Part shown: piece after piece, positions 36,549 through 45,452 of the stretch
Numbering within the stretch: position 1 is the first letter of the stretch
Layout: the number at the start of each line of letters is the position of its first letter
Source: UTCHB3 sp964531325
GTDB lineage: Bacteria; Bacteroidota; Ignavibacteria; Ignavibacteriales; Ignavibacteriaceae
NCBI GenBank assembly: GCA_964531325.1
Contig: CAZHCW010000002.1
Span: forward strand, 210,012 to 274,011
Direction: 5' to 3'
DNA: 64,000 nt
The notes under the pieces: generated by a model
Databases searched by the model: none
Told to the model about the DNA's origin: nothing
The model's input: the letters and a program-made list of their open reading frames with translations, nothing else
Made by a program: the position numbers and the translations under genes

Positions 36549-39335
36549 TTAATGTGCATCGAGCCAGTTGTTACCAAATCCAGATTCTACAACAACCGGG
36601 ACATTTAATGGAAGTGCATTCTCCATTAACTCTTTAATTAATGGGGTTACGCTTTCCAGTTCGTTTTTAGGTGCATCAAATAAAAGCTCATCATGAACCT
36701 GAAGAATCATTCTGGTTTTAAATCCGCCCTCTTTTAACGCTCTATCCACTGAGATCATTGCAAGTTTAATCATATCGGCTGCAGAACCCTGAATTGGCAT
36801 ATTTATGGCAACTCTCTCCTCAAACTGTTTAACTGCAAAATTTTTACTGTTTATGTTTGTGAGATATCTTCTACGGCCTGTCAATGTTTCCGCATATCCT
36901 TTGGTTCTCGCATTTTCGATTGAGTTATCCATAAACTCCTTGACCCTTTTGAAAGTGTTAAAGTAGGTGTCAATTATCTCTTTTGCGTGATTTTGAGCTA
37001 TGCCCAGGCGGATTTTTAATCCAAAGGCACCAATTCCATATAAAATACCAAAATTTACTTCTTTGGCTTTCCGTCTCATGTCAGAAGTTACTTCAGCCGG
37101 ATCAACCATAAAGACGAGTGCAGCCGTTTTACGATGGATATCTTCTCCTTCAATAAAAGCATTCGTTAGATACTCATCACCACAGATAGATGCCATAATT
37201 CTCAATTCGATCTGGGAATAATCGAGACTTAAGATTACATTATCGTTCGATGAAGCTACAAATGCTTTCCTTATTTCTTTACCCATCTCTGTTTTGATGG
37301 GAATATTTTGAAGGTTTGGGTCGTTTGATGAAAGTCTCCCGGTTGATGCCACAGTTTGATTGAATGAGGTATGGACTTTACCCGTCGCAGGTTCTATCAG
37401 AGTTGGCAATGAATCTGCATAGGTGGATTTTAATTTCGAAAGTTGCCTGAATGAAAGTATCATGTCGATTATTTCATGTTGACCCCGAAGTGATTCGAGT
37501 GTCTGTGCGTCTGTCGAATAACCCGTCTTTGTCTTTTTACCGGTTGACAATTTTAGTTTGTCATATAGAATCCGCTGCATCTGAACAGGGGAGTTGATGT
37601 TAAATTCCTCCCCGGCAACTGCGTAAATATTTCGTGCAGTTTCCATCATCATCAATTCCAGATCGGTGGATAGTTGTTTCAACATCCCGCTGTCGATTTT
37701 AACGCCATTTCGTTCAATATCTTCGAGTACCTCAACCAATGGAAATTCGATTTCATAAGCCAGCCGGTGCAGACCCTCTTCCTCAATTTTAGTTTTTAAC
37801 TTTTGGTAGAGTCTAAAAGTTATATCCGCATCCTCACAACTGTAGATAGCGAGAGCATTTTTATCAACATCAAAGATTTTGGAGGCGTCTTTCTTATCGC
37901 CGATAAGGGTTGAAAGATGGATGGTTGAATAATTTAAGACAGTTGCAGCAAGATCATCCATACCATGTTTTTTGTCCGGATCGAGCACATAAGATGCCAC
38001 CATTGTATCAAAATAAAACCCGCGCAAAGGCATTCCCGCCGTTCGTAATATGGCGATATCATATTTACCATTTTGGCAGATTTTTTTGATATTGGGGTTT
38101 GCGAAGACTGGTGAAAATATTCTTCTGAATTCTGAGAGGGGGAGTCTGTCAGATTTTGGAGTTGAAAACATATCCTCAACCTGGTTTTCAGGTTGGATTG
38201 CTACAAACCAGGCTTCAGCTTCTTTAACTGCAAAGGCCACACCTGCAATCTTTGCCCTGAAAATATTCAACGAATCCGTTTCGGTATCAAATACAAATTC
38301 TTCCACTTTTCCCAACAATGCAGCAAGATTTTCTGCATCCTTGATTTCGGTAACTAATTTATAATTCACTTTTTTTGGATCGTATTCTTTTGGAGTATTC
38401 TCTTCGATGGAAAAGTGATTATCCGGTGATACTGTAGAATTTGTTGCCATCTCAGGATTGTAGTTAAAATATTTGCAGGCTTTAACCCACATCGTTTTTA
38501 GTTCGAGTTCCTTTAGGATTTTATCGAGTCTTGTAAAATCAACATCGCCAATAACAGCCTTATCGGGATCAAATTCAAGTTCAATGAACTTGTCGATTGT
38601 AGCCAACTCTTTTGAAAGAAAGGCGTTATCACGATTCACTTCAAGTTTGTTTTTTACCGAAGCAGACGAAATCTTATCGAGATTTTGATACAAATTTTCA
38701 AGATCACCAAATTGTTGAATCAGTGGAACTGCACTTTTTTCACCAACCCCGGCAACCCCGGGTATATTATCACTTTTATCCCCAATCAATGCAAGGTAAT
38801 CGATCATTTTTTGGGGTTCAAATCCTAATTTCTCAACTGATGCATCAAAACCGTATAATTCAAAGTCTTCACCCTTCATGCCAGGTCGAACCAGAAATGA
38901 TTTGTGAGTCACTAATTGAAAATAATCTTTGTCGGGTGACACCATATAAACAAAATAACCGTCTTCTTCAGCAATTCTTGCCAGTGTTCCAATGATATCA
39001 TCAGCTTCAATTTTTGGAATGGCAAAGGTAGGAATAGCCATCGCTTCAAGAATATCTTTGATTCTTTGAATTTGCGGAATAAGTTCTTCGGGCATCTCGG
39101 CTCGATTTGCTTTATACTGCTCAAATTTTTCAGCTCTTAAAGTTTTTTCCTTTGAATCAAATGCCACGATTACCGAATGAGGTTTAATCTCCTCGAGAAA
39201 TTTGAACATTTGGTTAACAAATCCAAAAACTGCCGAAGTTGGCTCTCCTGTTTTTGTCTTTAAGGGTCGCGAGATTAATGCAAAATATGCCTTGTAGGCA
39301 ATCGCCATTGCATCAATTAGAACTATTTTCTTCAT
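36549..39335 (-). CDS. polA: DNA polymerase I
   Basis: The 928-aa protein has all three classical domains. The 5' nuclease domain (residues 1-290) includes FDSKEKTLRAEKFEQYKANR. The 3'-5' exonuclease looks active, with DTETDS, NGKYDIAIL and YSCEDADITF carrying the metal-binding acids. The polymerase domain has SLDYSQIELRIMA (motif A), RRKAKEVNFGILYG (motif B) and QVHDELLFD (motif C). It repairs DNA and processes Okazaki fragments. Its first 23 bases overlap the end of the upstream permease gene. Confidence 0.97.
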   Translation of the reverse strand: MKKIVLIDAMAIAYKAYFALISRPLKTKTGEPTSAVFGFVNQMFKFLEEIKPHSVIVAFDSKEKTLRAEKFEQYKANRAEMPEELIPQIQRIKDILEAMAIPTFAIPKIEADDIIGTLARIAEEDGYFVYMVSPDKDYFQLVTHKSFLVRPGMKGEDFELYGFDASVEKLGFEPQKMIDYLALIGDKSDNIPGVAGVGEKSAVPLIQQFGDLENLYQNLDKISSASVKNKLEVNRDNAFLSKELATIDKFIELEFDPDKAVIGDVDFTRLDKILKELELKTMWVKACKYFNYNPEMATNSTVSPDNHFSIEENTPKEYDPKKVNYKLVTEIKDAENLAALLGKVEEFVFDTETDSLNIFRAKIAGVAFAVKEAEAWFVAIQPENQVEDMFSTPKSDRLPLSEFRRIFSPVFANPNIKKICQNGKYDIAILRTAGMPLRGFYFDTMVASYVLDPDKKHGMDDLAATVLNYSTIHLSTLIGDKKDASKIFDVDKNALAIYSCEDADITFRLYQKLKTKIEEEGLHRLAYEIEFPLVEVLEDIERNGVKIDSGMLKQLSTDLELMMMETARNIYAVAGEEFNINSPVQMQRILYDKLKLSTGKKTKTGYSTDAQTLESLRGQHEIIDMILSFRQLSKLKSTYADSLPTLIEPATGKVHTSFNQTVASTGRLSSNDPNLQNIPIKTEMGKEIRKAFVASSNDNVILSLDYSQIELRIMASICGDEYLTNAFIEGEDIHRKTAALVFMVDPAEVTSDMRRKAKEVNFGILYGIGAFGLKIRLGIAQNHAKEIIDTYFNTFKRVKEFMDNSIENARTKGYAETLTGRRRYLTNINSKNFAVKQFEERVAINMPIQGSAADMIKLAMISVDRALKEGGFKTRMILQVHDELLFDAPKNELESVTPLIKELMENALPLNVPVVVESGFGNNWLDAH

Positions 39336-40758
39336 CGTCTTGAACAGTACCTTCCTGTTTTTTGTTTCTGTATTTTATGTAAAAATAAAATGGAAGTCCG
39401 CTTAAAATAAGCATCAAACCCATCATAGCGTTTTCGGTATCAGAAACAACGGTGTTAACTAAAAATAAAAATGAAAAAATCACAAAAATTGCAGGAGTCC
39501 ATGGGTAGCCCCACATTTTAAATTTCCTTGGTGCATCCGGCATTTTTTTTCGAAGTATAAAGATTCCTGCTGCCCCCAGCATATAAAACAACCATGCTGC
39601 AAATATTACATAATCACTAATCGTATCAAATGATCCGCTCATTACGAGAACAGCTGACCAGACACCCTGGACCAATAATGAAATATGTGGAGTCGCAAAT
39701 TTGGGATGAACCCTGCCAAGACTTTCGAAGAACATCCCTTTTCTCGCCATTGCGAATTGTACTCTTGCTGTTGCCAGAATACTGCCATTTAATGCTCCAA
39801 AAGCGGAAATGATGACTGCAATTGAGATTACAGTTCCGCCGGCCAATCCAAATATCTTCTCTGCTGCAGTACGAGCCACAAGGTCCGAGTTTTTCATTTC
39901 ATCAATAGGAAGTACATATAAAAATGCCATATTGATGAAAACATAAACAGCGATAACAATGAGTGTACCATATATAAGAGCCAAGGGCACATTCCGCTGT
40001 GGATTTTTGCATTCACCACTTACAAAAGTAACATTGTTCCATCCGTCGTAAGCCCAGAACGCCCCGGCGAGTGCAAGTCCAAAAACTGAAATCAGGTTTG
40101 AAGTGCTTTCATGAGGAATAGCAAAACCGGTTGTGAAATTTGCAGTTGAGCCATCACCAAGTAAGAAGATCAAGATTGATAGACCCAGAATTGATGCAAT
40201 TTTAACAAAAGTAACAACTGTTTGAACAATCCCGCCAAAAAAGACTCCAACATAGTTAACGCCTGTAAGAAACAGGGTAACAATTATCGCAATCGATTTG
40301 GTGCCAAATTCAGCAAAGGGTTTTATCATTCCAACAAAGGGCATGTAAATTTCGAATCCGGCAAAGGAATCGGGTAAACCTCCAATCATCAGGTATGAAT
40401 TCAGGTATTCTGCAAAAACATACGCAATTGCAGCCTGACTACCGGTTTGTATTACAGAGAGAATCGACCAGCCATACATATATGCCGTAAAATCGCCATA
40501 CATCTCTCTTAAGTAGATGTACTGACCTCCTGTTGAATCTATCATGCCTGCAATTTCTGCATTGATGAGTGCCCCTACAAGAGTGATTAACCCCGCAGCT
40601 ATCCAAACTATAAGAAGAAGTTCCGGGCTAAGTAGTTGCCCTGCCATGGTTGCGGGTTTACGAAAAATGCCTGAACCAATCATCGAACCGGCTACTATCA
40701 TTGTAGCACCGGTAAGAGTCAGGCTTCTGATTAACTCACTTTTACTGCTTTTTGTCAT
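39313..40758 (-). CDS. APC-family amino acid permease
   Basis: The 481-aa protein has about 12 membrane helices. The first helix holds the amino-acid/polyamine/organocation signature GATMIVAGSMIGSGIF with the Gly-rich unwound segment. FGLALAGAFWAYDGWNNVTFVSGECKNPQRNVP in helix 6 and the loop after it is characteristic of the LAT-like/SLC7 branch. It imports or exchanges an amino acid across the inner membrane; the substrate cannot be read from the sequence. Its end overlaps the polA start. It diverges from the DAACS symporter gene at 40907. Confidence 0.9.
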   Translation of the reverse strand: MTKSSKSELIRSLTLTGATMIVAGSMIGSGIFRKPATMAGQLLSPELLLIVWIAAGLITLVGALINAEIAGMIDSTGGQYIYLREMYGDFTAYMYGWSILSVIQTGSQAAIAYVFAEYLNSYLMIGGLPDSFAGFEIYMPFVGMIKPFAEFGTKSIAIIVTLFLTGVNYVGVFFGGIVQTVVTFVKIASILGLSILIFLLGDGSTANFTTGFAIPHESTSNLISVFGLALAGAFWAYDGWNNVTFVSGECKNPQRNVPLALIYGTLIVIAVYVFINMAFLYVLPIDEMKNSDLVARTAAEKIFGLAGGTVISIAVIISAFGALNGSILATARVQFAMARKGMFFESLGRVHPKFATPHISLLVQGVWSAVLVMSGSFDTISDYVIFAAWLFYMLGAAGIFILRKKMPDAPRKFKMWGYPWTPAIFVIFSFLFLVNTVVSDTENAMMGLMLILSGLPFYFYIKYRNKKQEGTVQDDEENSSN

Positions 40759-40850
40759 TTGATTAGTAAGGATTTTAGATAATATTGATTAAAAGAGTGA
40801 AAACAGTTAATTTTTTAAAATTAATCGTTTTAAGTTTCAATAATACTGAT

Positions 40851-40858
40851 TATTTTTG
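40851..40858 (+). promoter_or_regulatory. Possible -7 promoter element for the DAACS symporter
   Basis: TATTTTTG fits TAnnTTTG, and TTTT lies 19 bases upstream (40828-40831) where Bacteroidota promoters carry TTTG. A start of transcription near 40866 would give a 40-base leader. The match could be chance in AT-rich DNA. Confidence 0.3.
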
Positions 40859-40906
40859 TTTTTTAAAGAACGCTTAACAAAATTCCTCAATAAAAACTTG
40901 CATTAA

Positions 40907-42445
40907 ATGAAAATAAAGCTACCGGCTCTGCACACTCAAATCTTACTCGCTCTTTTATTCGGTGCCCTTTTTGGTGCATTTTTTAATGTAAATGATTCCT
41001 CAATGGTGGTAAGTCATGTTGAATCCAAGGTAAAGACAGAGTCAACTGTCGCTAACTGGTCAGAAGTTCTTCTGATCAAAAAAAATATTCCACCTCTCTC
41101 GGATGATACACTTCGATTTGGTCCTACCGAAAAACCGAAACTTATTTCAAGTTTTAAGAGCTTAAAAAAATCGGGTGCTGAGATCATCATGATTTATCAA
41201 ACCGGGCAGGTTGATAAGACAATTAAATCGGGGCAGACTACTTATAAGCAAATAAAGTCGATCAGGAGTGAAAAAACTCCCGCAACCTGGATAAAGTGGC
41301 TGGGAGATATTTTTATCAGATTACTTAATTTGGTGGCAATACCTTTGGTTCTTGCCAGTTTAATTGCCGGAGCAGCAAGTTTAGGGGATATTCGGAAATT
41401 TGCGAGAATAGGTACAAAAACTTTAAGTTATTATCTTGTAACAACCGCGTTTGCAGTTGTTATTGGATTGTCACTTGCAAATATCATTCAACCGGGTGAA
41501 AGGATGAATGAAGGGACAAAAAACAACCTTCTTCAAACCTACGCAGGGGATACGCAGGAAAAGATTGGTTCCGATGTGGAATTTGATCCCATAAATATGG
41601 TGGTTGAAATGATCCCGCGAAATCCATTTGCTGCGTTGACTCAGGGGGAAATGTTGCAGATTGTGTTTTTTGCAGTCTTTTTTGGGATGGTTCTTACATT
41701 TGCCGACAAAGAAAAATCGAAGATTATGTTGAATTTTTTTGATGCATTAAGCGACATAATGATAAAAATGATCGATGTAATAATGAAATTTGCACCGATA
41801 GGCGTTTTTGCACTCATTGCGGCAACGGTGGCGGAGTTTGGATTTAACATACTCGAAACGCTGTTGTGGTATGCTGTAACAGTTCTGCTTGGACTCTTGT
41901 TGCATACAGTTGGAACATATTCTCTTGCCTTAAAACTATTCTCAAAATTTAGTGTGATAAAGTTCTTTAAAGGTATAAGACCGGTACAACTTGTGGGGTT
42001 TAGCACCAGTTCTTCAGCAGCAACACTTCCAGTAAATATGGAGTGTTGCCATGAAAATCTTGGAGTCTCAAAATCAATTACAAGTTTTGTACTTCCACTT
42101 GGTGCAACAATAAATATGGATGGAACTGCATTATATCAGGGAGTGGCGACGGTTTTTATAGCCCAGGTTTACGGGATGGACCTATCACTTACACAACAAA
42201 TTACAGTTGTTTTTATGGCAGTTTTGGCATCCATCGGGACAGCCCCTGTTCCGGGAGTTGGCATCATTATGTTGATTATCATTTTAAAATCAGTTGGAGT
42301 ACCTGAACAGGGAATTGCATTGATACTCGGGATAGATCGTATTTTGGACATGTGTAGAACAATAACCAATGTCACAGGTGATGCAGTTGGAGCAGTGATC
42401 ATTGCCAATAGTGAAAACGAATTAATCGCAACCAAACAGGAGTAA
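40907..42445 (+). CDS. Dicarboxylate/amino acid:cation symporter (DAACS) with an extra N-terminal extracytoplasmic segment
   Basis: The 512-aa transporter belongs to the glutamate/aspartate/dicarboxylate family (GltP/DctA/GltPh). Hallmarks are the Ser-rich hairpin GFSTSSSAATLPV, the NMDGTALYQGVA motif, and GTAPVPGVGIIML, with DRILDMCRTITNVTGD in the last helix. These residues bind substrate and sodium. Between the first helix (residues about 10-28) and the next (about 135-160) there is a hydrophilic insert of about 100 residues, longer than usual and predicted to lie outside the inner membrane. It starts nine bases before the NSS transporter gene, suggesting co-expression. Confidence 0.92.
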   Translation: MKIKLPALHTQILLALLFGALFGAFFNVNDSSMVVSHVESKVKTESTVANWSEVLLIKKNIPPLSDDTLRFGPTEKPKLISSFKSLKKSGAEIIMIYQTGQVDKTIKSGQTTYKQIKSIRSEKTPATWIKWLGDIFIRLLNLVAIPLVLASLIAGAASLGDIRKFARIGTKTLSYYLVTTAFAVVIGLSLANIIQPGERMNEGTKNNLLQTYAGDTQEKIGSDVEFDPINMVVEMIPRNPFAALTQGEMLQIVFFAVFFGMVLTFADKEKSKIMLNFFDALSDIMIKMIDVIMKFAPIGVFALIAATVAEFGFNILETLLWYAVTVLLGLLLHTVGTYSLALKLFSKFSVIKFFKGIRPVQLVGFSTSSSAATLPVNMECCHENLGVSKSITSFVLPLGATINMDGTALYQGVATVFIAQVYGMDLSLTQQITVVFMAVLASIGTAPVPGVGIIMLIIILKSVGVPEQGIALILGIDRILDMCRTITNVTGDAVGAVIIANSENELIATKQE

Positions 42446-42453
42446 GAATATAG

Positions 42454-44070
42454 ATGAGTGGTACCAATGAAAGATGGGCTTCGAGGCTCGGACTAATTTT
42501 GGCAGTTGCAGGAAATGCCGTTGGCTTGGGAAACTTTTTAAGATTTCCTGCACAAGCAATTCAGAATGGCGGTGGAGCGTTTATTATCCCATACCTTGTC
42601 TCTTTGGTGGTAATGGGAATTCCGCTCCTTTGGGTTGAGTGGGCGATTGGAAGGCATGGTGGTCAAAAGGGCTATCATTCAACGCCGGGAATGCTTGATG
42701 TTCTTGGTAGATCAAGCCTGCTTAAATACTTTGGTATTTTTGGAATTTTCACAAACCTTGTTGTCGCTGCTTATTACTGTTACATAGAATCGTGGACTCT
42801 TGCATACACATTTTTTTCGATAACAGATGTTTTTAACGGAATGTCTCAGGGCGAAGTAGTCCAGTTTTTTAAAGACTACCTTGGTTCCGGTGATGGATTT
42901 TTTAATATTTCTTACACAGCTCTAATATTTTTTGGAATTACCCTGGGAATGAATTTGTGGATACTATCCAGAGGAATTAGTGGAGGTATCGAAAAAGCAA
43001 GTAAAATATTGATGCCATTGCTTATTCTCTTTGGAATATTTCTTGCAGTAAGAGCCTTAACACTGGACAGAGGAGAATATGGTACAGTTGAGAATGCCAT
43101 TGCCGGACTTAACTTTCTTTGGACTCCTCAGTTTGATTCTCTCGCAAATCCCAAGGTTTGGCTGGCAGCAGCGGGACAGGTATTTTTCACTTTATCAGTA
43201 GGTATGGGTTCAATTCATTGTTACGCAGCATATCTCAGGAAAAACGATGATATTGCCTTAAATGCAGCATCTGCCGGTTTTATGAACGAATTTGTTGAAG
43301 TGGTGTTGGGTGGTTCTGTCGTAATACCTATCGCTGTTGCCTATCTTGGTTTGGCATCGCTCAGCACCTTCAGTGGATTTGGAATGTCGTTTATGACACT
43401 CCCGATGTTATTCGAGAATTGGGGCCCTCTACTTTCCGCCCTGGGTGGTCTCACCTGGTTTGGATTATTGTTCTTTGCGGGAATAACAAGCTCCATTGCG
43501 ATGGGGCAGCCTGTAATGGCATTTTTACAAGATTCCTTTAAATTTTCCCGGTCCAAGTCAACAATGGCTTTTGGAATAGCAGTTCTTATCCTTGCTCTTC
43601 CAACAATTTTATTGTATGACCATGGAGCCTTCGACGAATATGATTTCTGGGCGGGAACATTTTCACTCGTTGTATTTGCTCTCGCAGAATCGATTATCTT
43701 TTTATGGATTTTTGGGATAGACAATGCATGGGAAGAGATTAACAGAGGCGCCGATATTAAGATACCCATAATCTTTAAATACATATTAAAATATGTTACT
43801 CCTTCATTCATAATGATTGTTTTTGTTGGCTCCATGTTTCAGCCTGAAGGTGGTAATTGGGTGGTTGCTTTCCAGGGATTATTTAACGGGCAGGGTTGGA
43901 ATCTTGATGCAGGCAGTGTGTTGGGTACACTCTTTCACATAGGTGTTACTGACTCAGATAAAATTCTTGTCACAAATTTAACCCGATTACTCCTGGTTTC
44001 GGTGTATATTATACTTGGTGTTCTTGTAGCGATTGCGTGGAAGGTTAATTTAAAAGAGAAGAGAGGTTAA
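42454..44070 (+). CDS. Sodium-dependent transporter, NSS (SLC6/LeuT-like) family
   Basis: The 538-aa protein has about 12 helices and the signature first helix with GNAVGLGNFLRFPAQAIQNGGG, where the sodium and substrate sites lie. GIPLLWVEWAIGRHGG in helix 2 and the following loop, and FFTLSVGMGSIHCYAAYL in helix 6, fit the bacterial branch of the family. It probably imports an amino acid with sodium. A 38-aa membrane protein gene follows after one base, like the MetS small subunit of Corynebacterium MetPS. Confidence 0.93.
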   Translation: MSGTNERWASRLGLILAVAGNAVGLGNFLRFPAQAIQNGGGAFIIPYLVSLVVMGIPLLWVEWAIGRHGGQKGYHSTPGMLDVLGRSSLLKYFGIFGIFTNLVVAAYYCYIESWTLAYTFFSITDVFNGMSQGEVVQFFKDYLGSGDGFFNISYTALIFFGITLGMNLWILSRGISGGIEKASKILMPLLILFGIFLAVRALTLDRGEYGTVENAIAGLNFLWTPQFDSLANPKVWLAAAGQVFFTLSVGMGSIHCYAAYLRKNDDIALNAASAGFMNEFVEVVLGGSVVIPIAVAYLGLASLSTFSGFGMSFMTLPMLFENWGPLLSALGGLTWFGLLFFAGITSSIAMGQPVMAFLQDSFKFSRSKSTMAFGIAVLILALPTILLYDHGAFDEYDFWAGTFSLVVFALAESIIFLWIFGIDNAWEEINRGADIKIPIIFKYILKYVTPSFIMIVFVGSMFQPEGGNWVVAFQGLFNGQGWNLDAGSVLGTLFHIGVTDSDKILVTNLTRLLLVSVYIILGVLVAIAWKVNLKEKRG

Positions 44071-44071
44071 A

Positions 44072-44188
44072 ATGGATGCATCAGCCCTGATTACATTGTT
44101 ATTATCCTGGTCAATTATTATATTTTATACAGGATACTTTTTAATAAAAGCTTTGAAAACACAGCACAAACACGATTCTGACGATTGA
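44072..44188 (+). CDS. MetS-like small subunit of NSS transporter (38 aa)
   Basis: I translated this small gene directly. ATG at 44072 lies one base after the NSS transporter stop, and the frame ends at TGA 44186-44188. The 38-aa product has one membrane helix (ALITLLLSWSIIIFYTGYFL) and a short charged tail (KTQHKHDSDD). Small single-helix proteins in this position (MetS) are needed by some NSS transporters. A terminator follows 22 bases later. Confidence 0.8.
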   Translation: MDASALITLLLSWSIIIFYTGYFLIKALKTQHKHDSDD

Positions 44189-44209
44189 TTTAACTTAAAA
44201 ATTTCACTT

Positions 44210-44260
44210 GGGAGGTTGTGGAGATTCATTTTAGAGTTTCCCAACCTCCTTTTATTTCTT
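44210..44260 (+). terminator. Terminator of the DAACS-NSS-MetS-like operon
   Basis: GGAGGTTG (44211-44218) pairs with CAACCTCC (44242-44249), followed by TTTTATTTCTT. The loop is about 23 bases. Confidence 0.78.
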
Positions 44261-44268
44261 TATCTTTG
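44261..44268 (+). promoter_or_regulatory. Possible -7 promoter element for the tyrosine catabolic operon
   Basis: TATCTTTG fits TAnnTTTG and follows the upstream terminator directly; TTTC lies 20 bases before it in place of TTTG. It is about 57 bases before the hpd start codon. Confidence 0.3.
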
Positions 44269-44324
44269 CGCATTAAATATTTATTTTGTACACGGATTAA
44301 AAACCATTAACCACGGGAGATCAA

Positions 44325-45431
44325 ATGGCGAATAAACTGGGTATCAGAGGTTACGATTATGTCGAGTTCTTTGTTGGCAGCGCAAAAGTCTGGGCATACT
44401 GGTTCTCAAAAGCAACCGGGATGAAGATAACAGCTTATGCAGGACCTGAAACTGGAATCAGAAACAAAGTATCCTATCTCTTACAAAAAAATGATCTTAA
44501 AATTCTCGTTACATCACCGGTAAAACCTGATAACTATGAAATTTATAACTTCATCCAAAGGCATGGTGATGGAGTTAAAAGATGGACGCTGAATGTAAAT
44601 GATGTTGAATATGCTTACAATCATGCCATTCAAAACGGTGCCATTCCCACAATCAAGCCTCGTGAATTAAAAGACGCAAATGGTATCTATCTTGAAGCTG
44701 CAATTAAACTGTATGATGATGCAGAAATTTCCTTTGTAAATGCCGACGAATATCATGGAATGTTCCAACCGGGATTTGGCGAACCTATTCAAAACTACGA
44801 GGTTGAAACTCACGAGACGGGACTTAAAATAGTTGATCATATCGTAGGTAATGTTCGTGAGAACGAAATGAATTTTTGGGTGGACTATATGAACGCAGCC
44901 CTGAATTTTGAGACATTTGTCGATTTTGGTCCCGGAGATATCGGAACCGAATATTCATCTCTCCTTTCAAAAGTTGTTCGCTCTGAGGATACAATCATTC
45001 GCAATCCTGTGAATGAGCCGTACAAAGGGAAAAGAAAATCGCAAATAGAGGAATATATTGAAGAGTTTTGTGGTACCGGTATTCAACATATCGCCATCAG
45101 ATCAGACAATATTATCGAAACCATTGGTGCGATGAGAAAAAATGGAATAGAATTTCTTAGCACACCTCCGGCAACATATTATGAATCTCTGAAAGAGAGA
45201 GACTTAAAGGTTGAGGAAGATATAGATGAACTAAAAGAGCATGGAATTCTGCTTGATCCCGAAAGTGATGGTTACCTTTTACAGATATTCACGAAACCGG
45301 TTGGTGACAGACCCACATTCTTTTTTGAAGTGATTCAAAGAAAGGGCGGCAGTCAGGGTTTTGGAAAAGGTAATTTCCAGGCGCTTTTTGAAGCTATCGA
45401 ACGCGATCAAGCGCTTAGGGGAAATCTTTAA
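44325..45431 (+). CDS. hpd: 4-hydroxyphenylpyruvate dioxygenase
   Basis: The 368-aa non-heme iron dioxygenase converts 4-hydroxyphenylpyruvate to homogentisate. It has two vicinal-oxygen-chelate halves. The three iron ligands are visible: His in KIVDHIVGNV, His in GIQHIAIRSDN and Glu in TFFFEVIQRKGG near the C-terminus. GFGKGNFQALFEAIERDQ at the end is a family hallmark. A GGGAGATCAAA-type ribosome site precedes the ATG. First gene of a tyrosine degradation operon with hmgA, an aminotransferase and an FAH-family gene. Confidence 0.96.
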   Translation: MANKLGIRGYDYVEFFVGSAKVWAYWFSKATGMKITAYAGPETGIRNKVSYLLQKNDLKILVTSPVKPDNYEIYNFIQRHGDGVKRWTLNVNDVEYAYNHAIQNGAIPTIKPRELKDANGIYLEAAIKLYDDAEISFVNADEYHGMFQPGFGEPIQNYEVETHETGLKIVDHIVGNVRENEMNFWVDYMNAALNFETFVDFGPGDIGTEYSSLLSKVVRSEDTIIRNPVNEPYKGKRKSQIEEYIEEFCGTGIQHIAIRSDNIIETIGAMRKNGIEFLSTPPATYYESLKERDLKVEEDIDELKEHGILLDPESDGYLLQIFTKPVGDRPTFFFEVIQRKGGSQGFGKGNFQALFEAIERDQALRGNL

Positions 45432-45452
45432 TTTTTAATCAAGGAGATCAAA

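Noticed and set aside
43341..43835. 164-aa open frame on the minus strand
   Set aside because: It is antisense to the NSS transporter gene and reads as low-complexity reverse translation of membrane helices.
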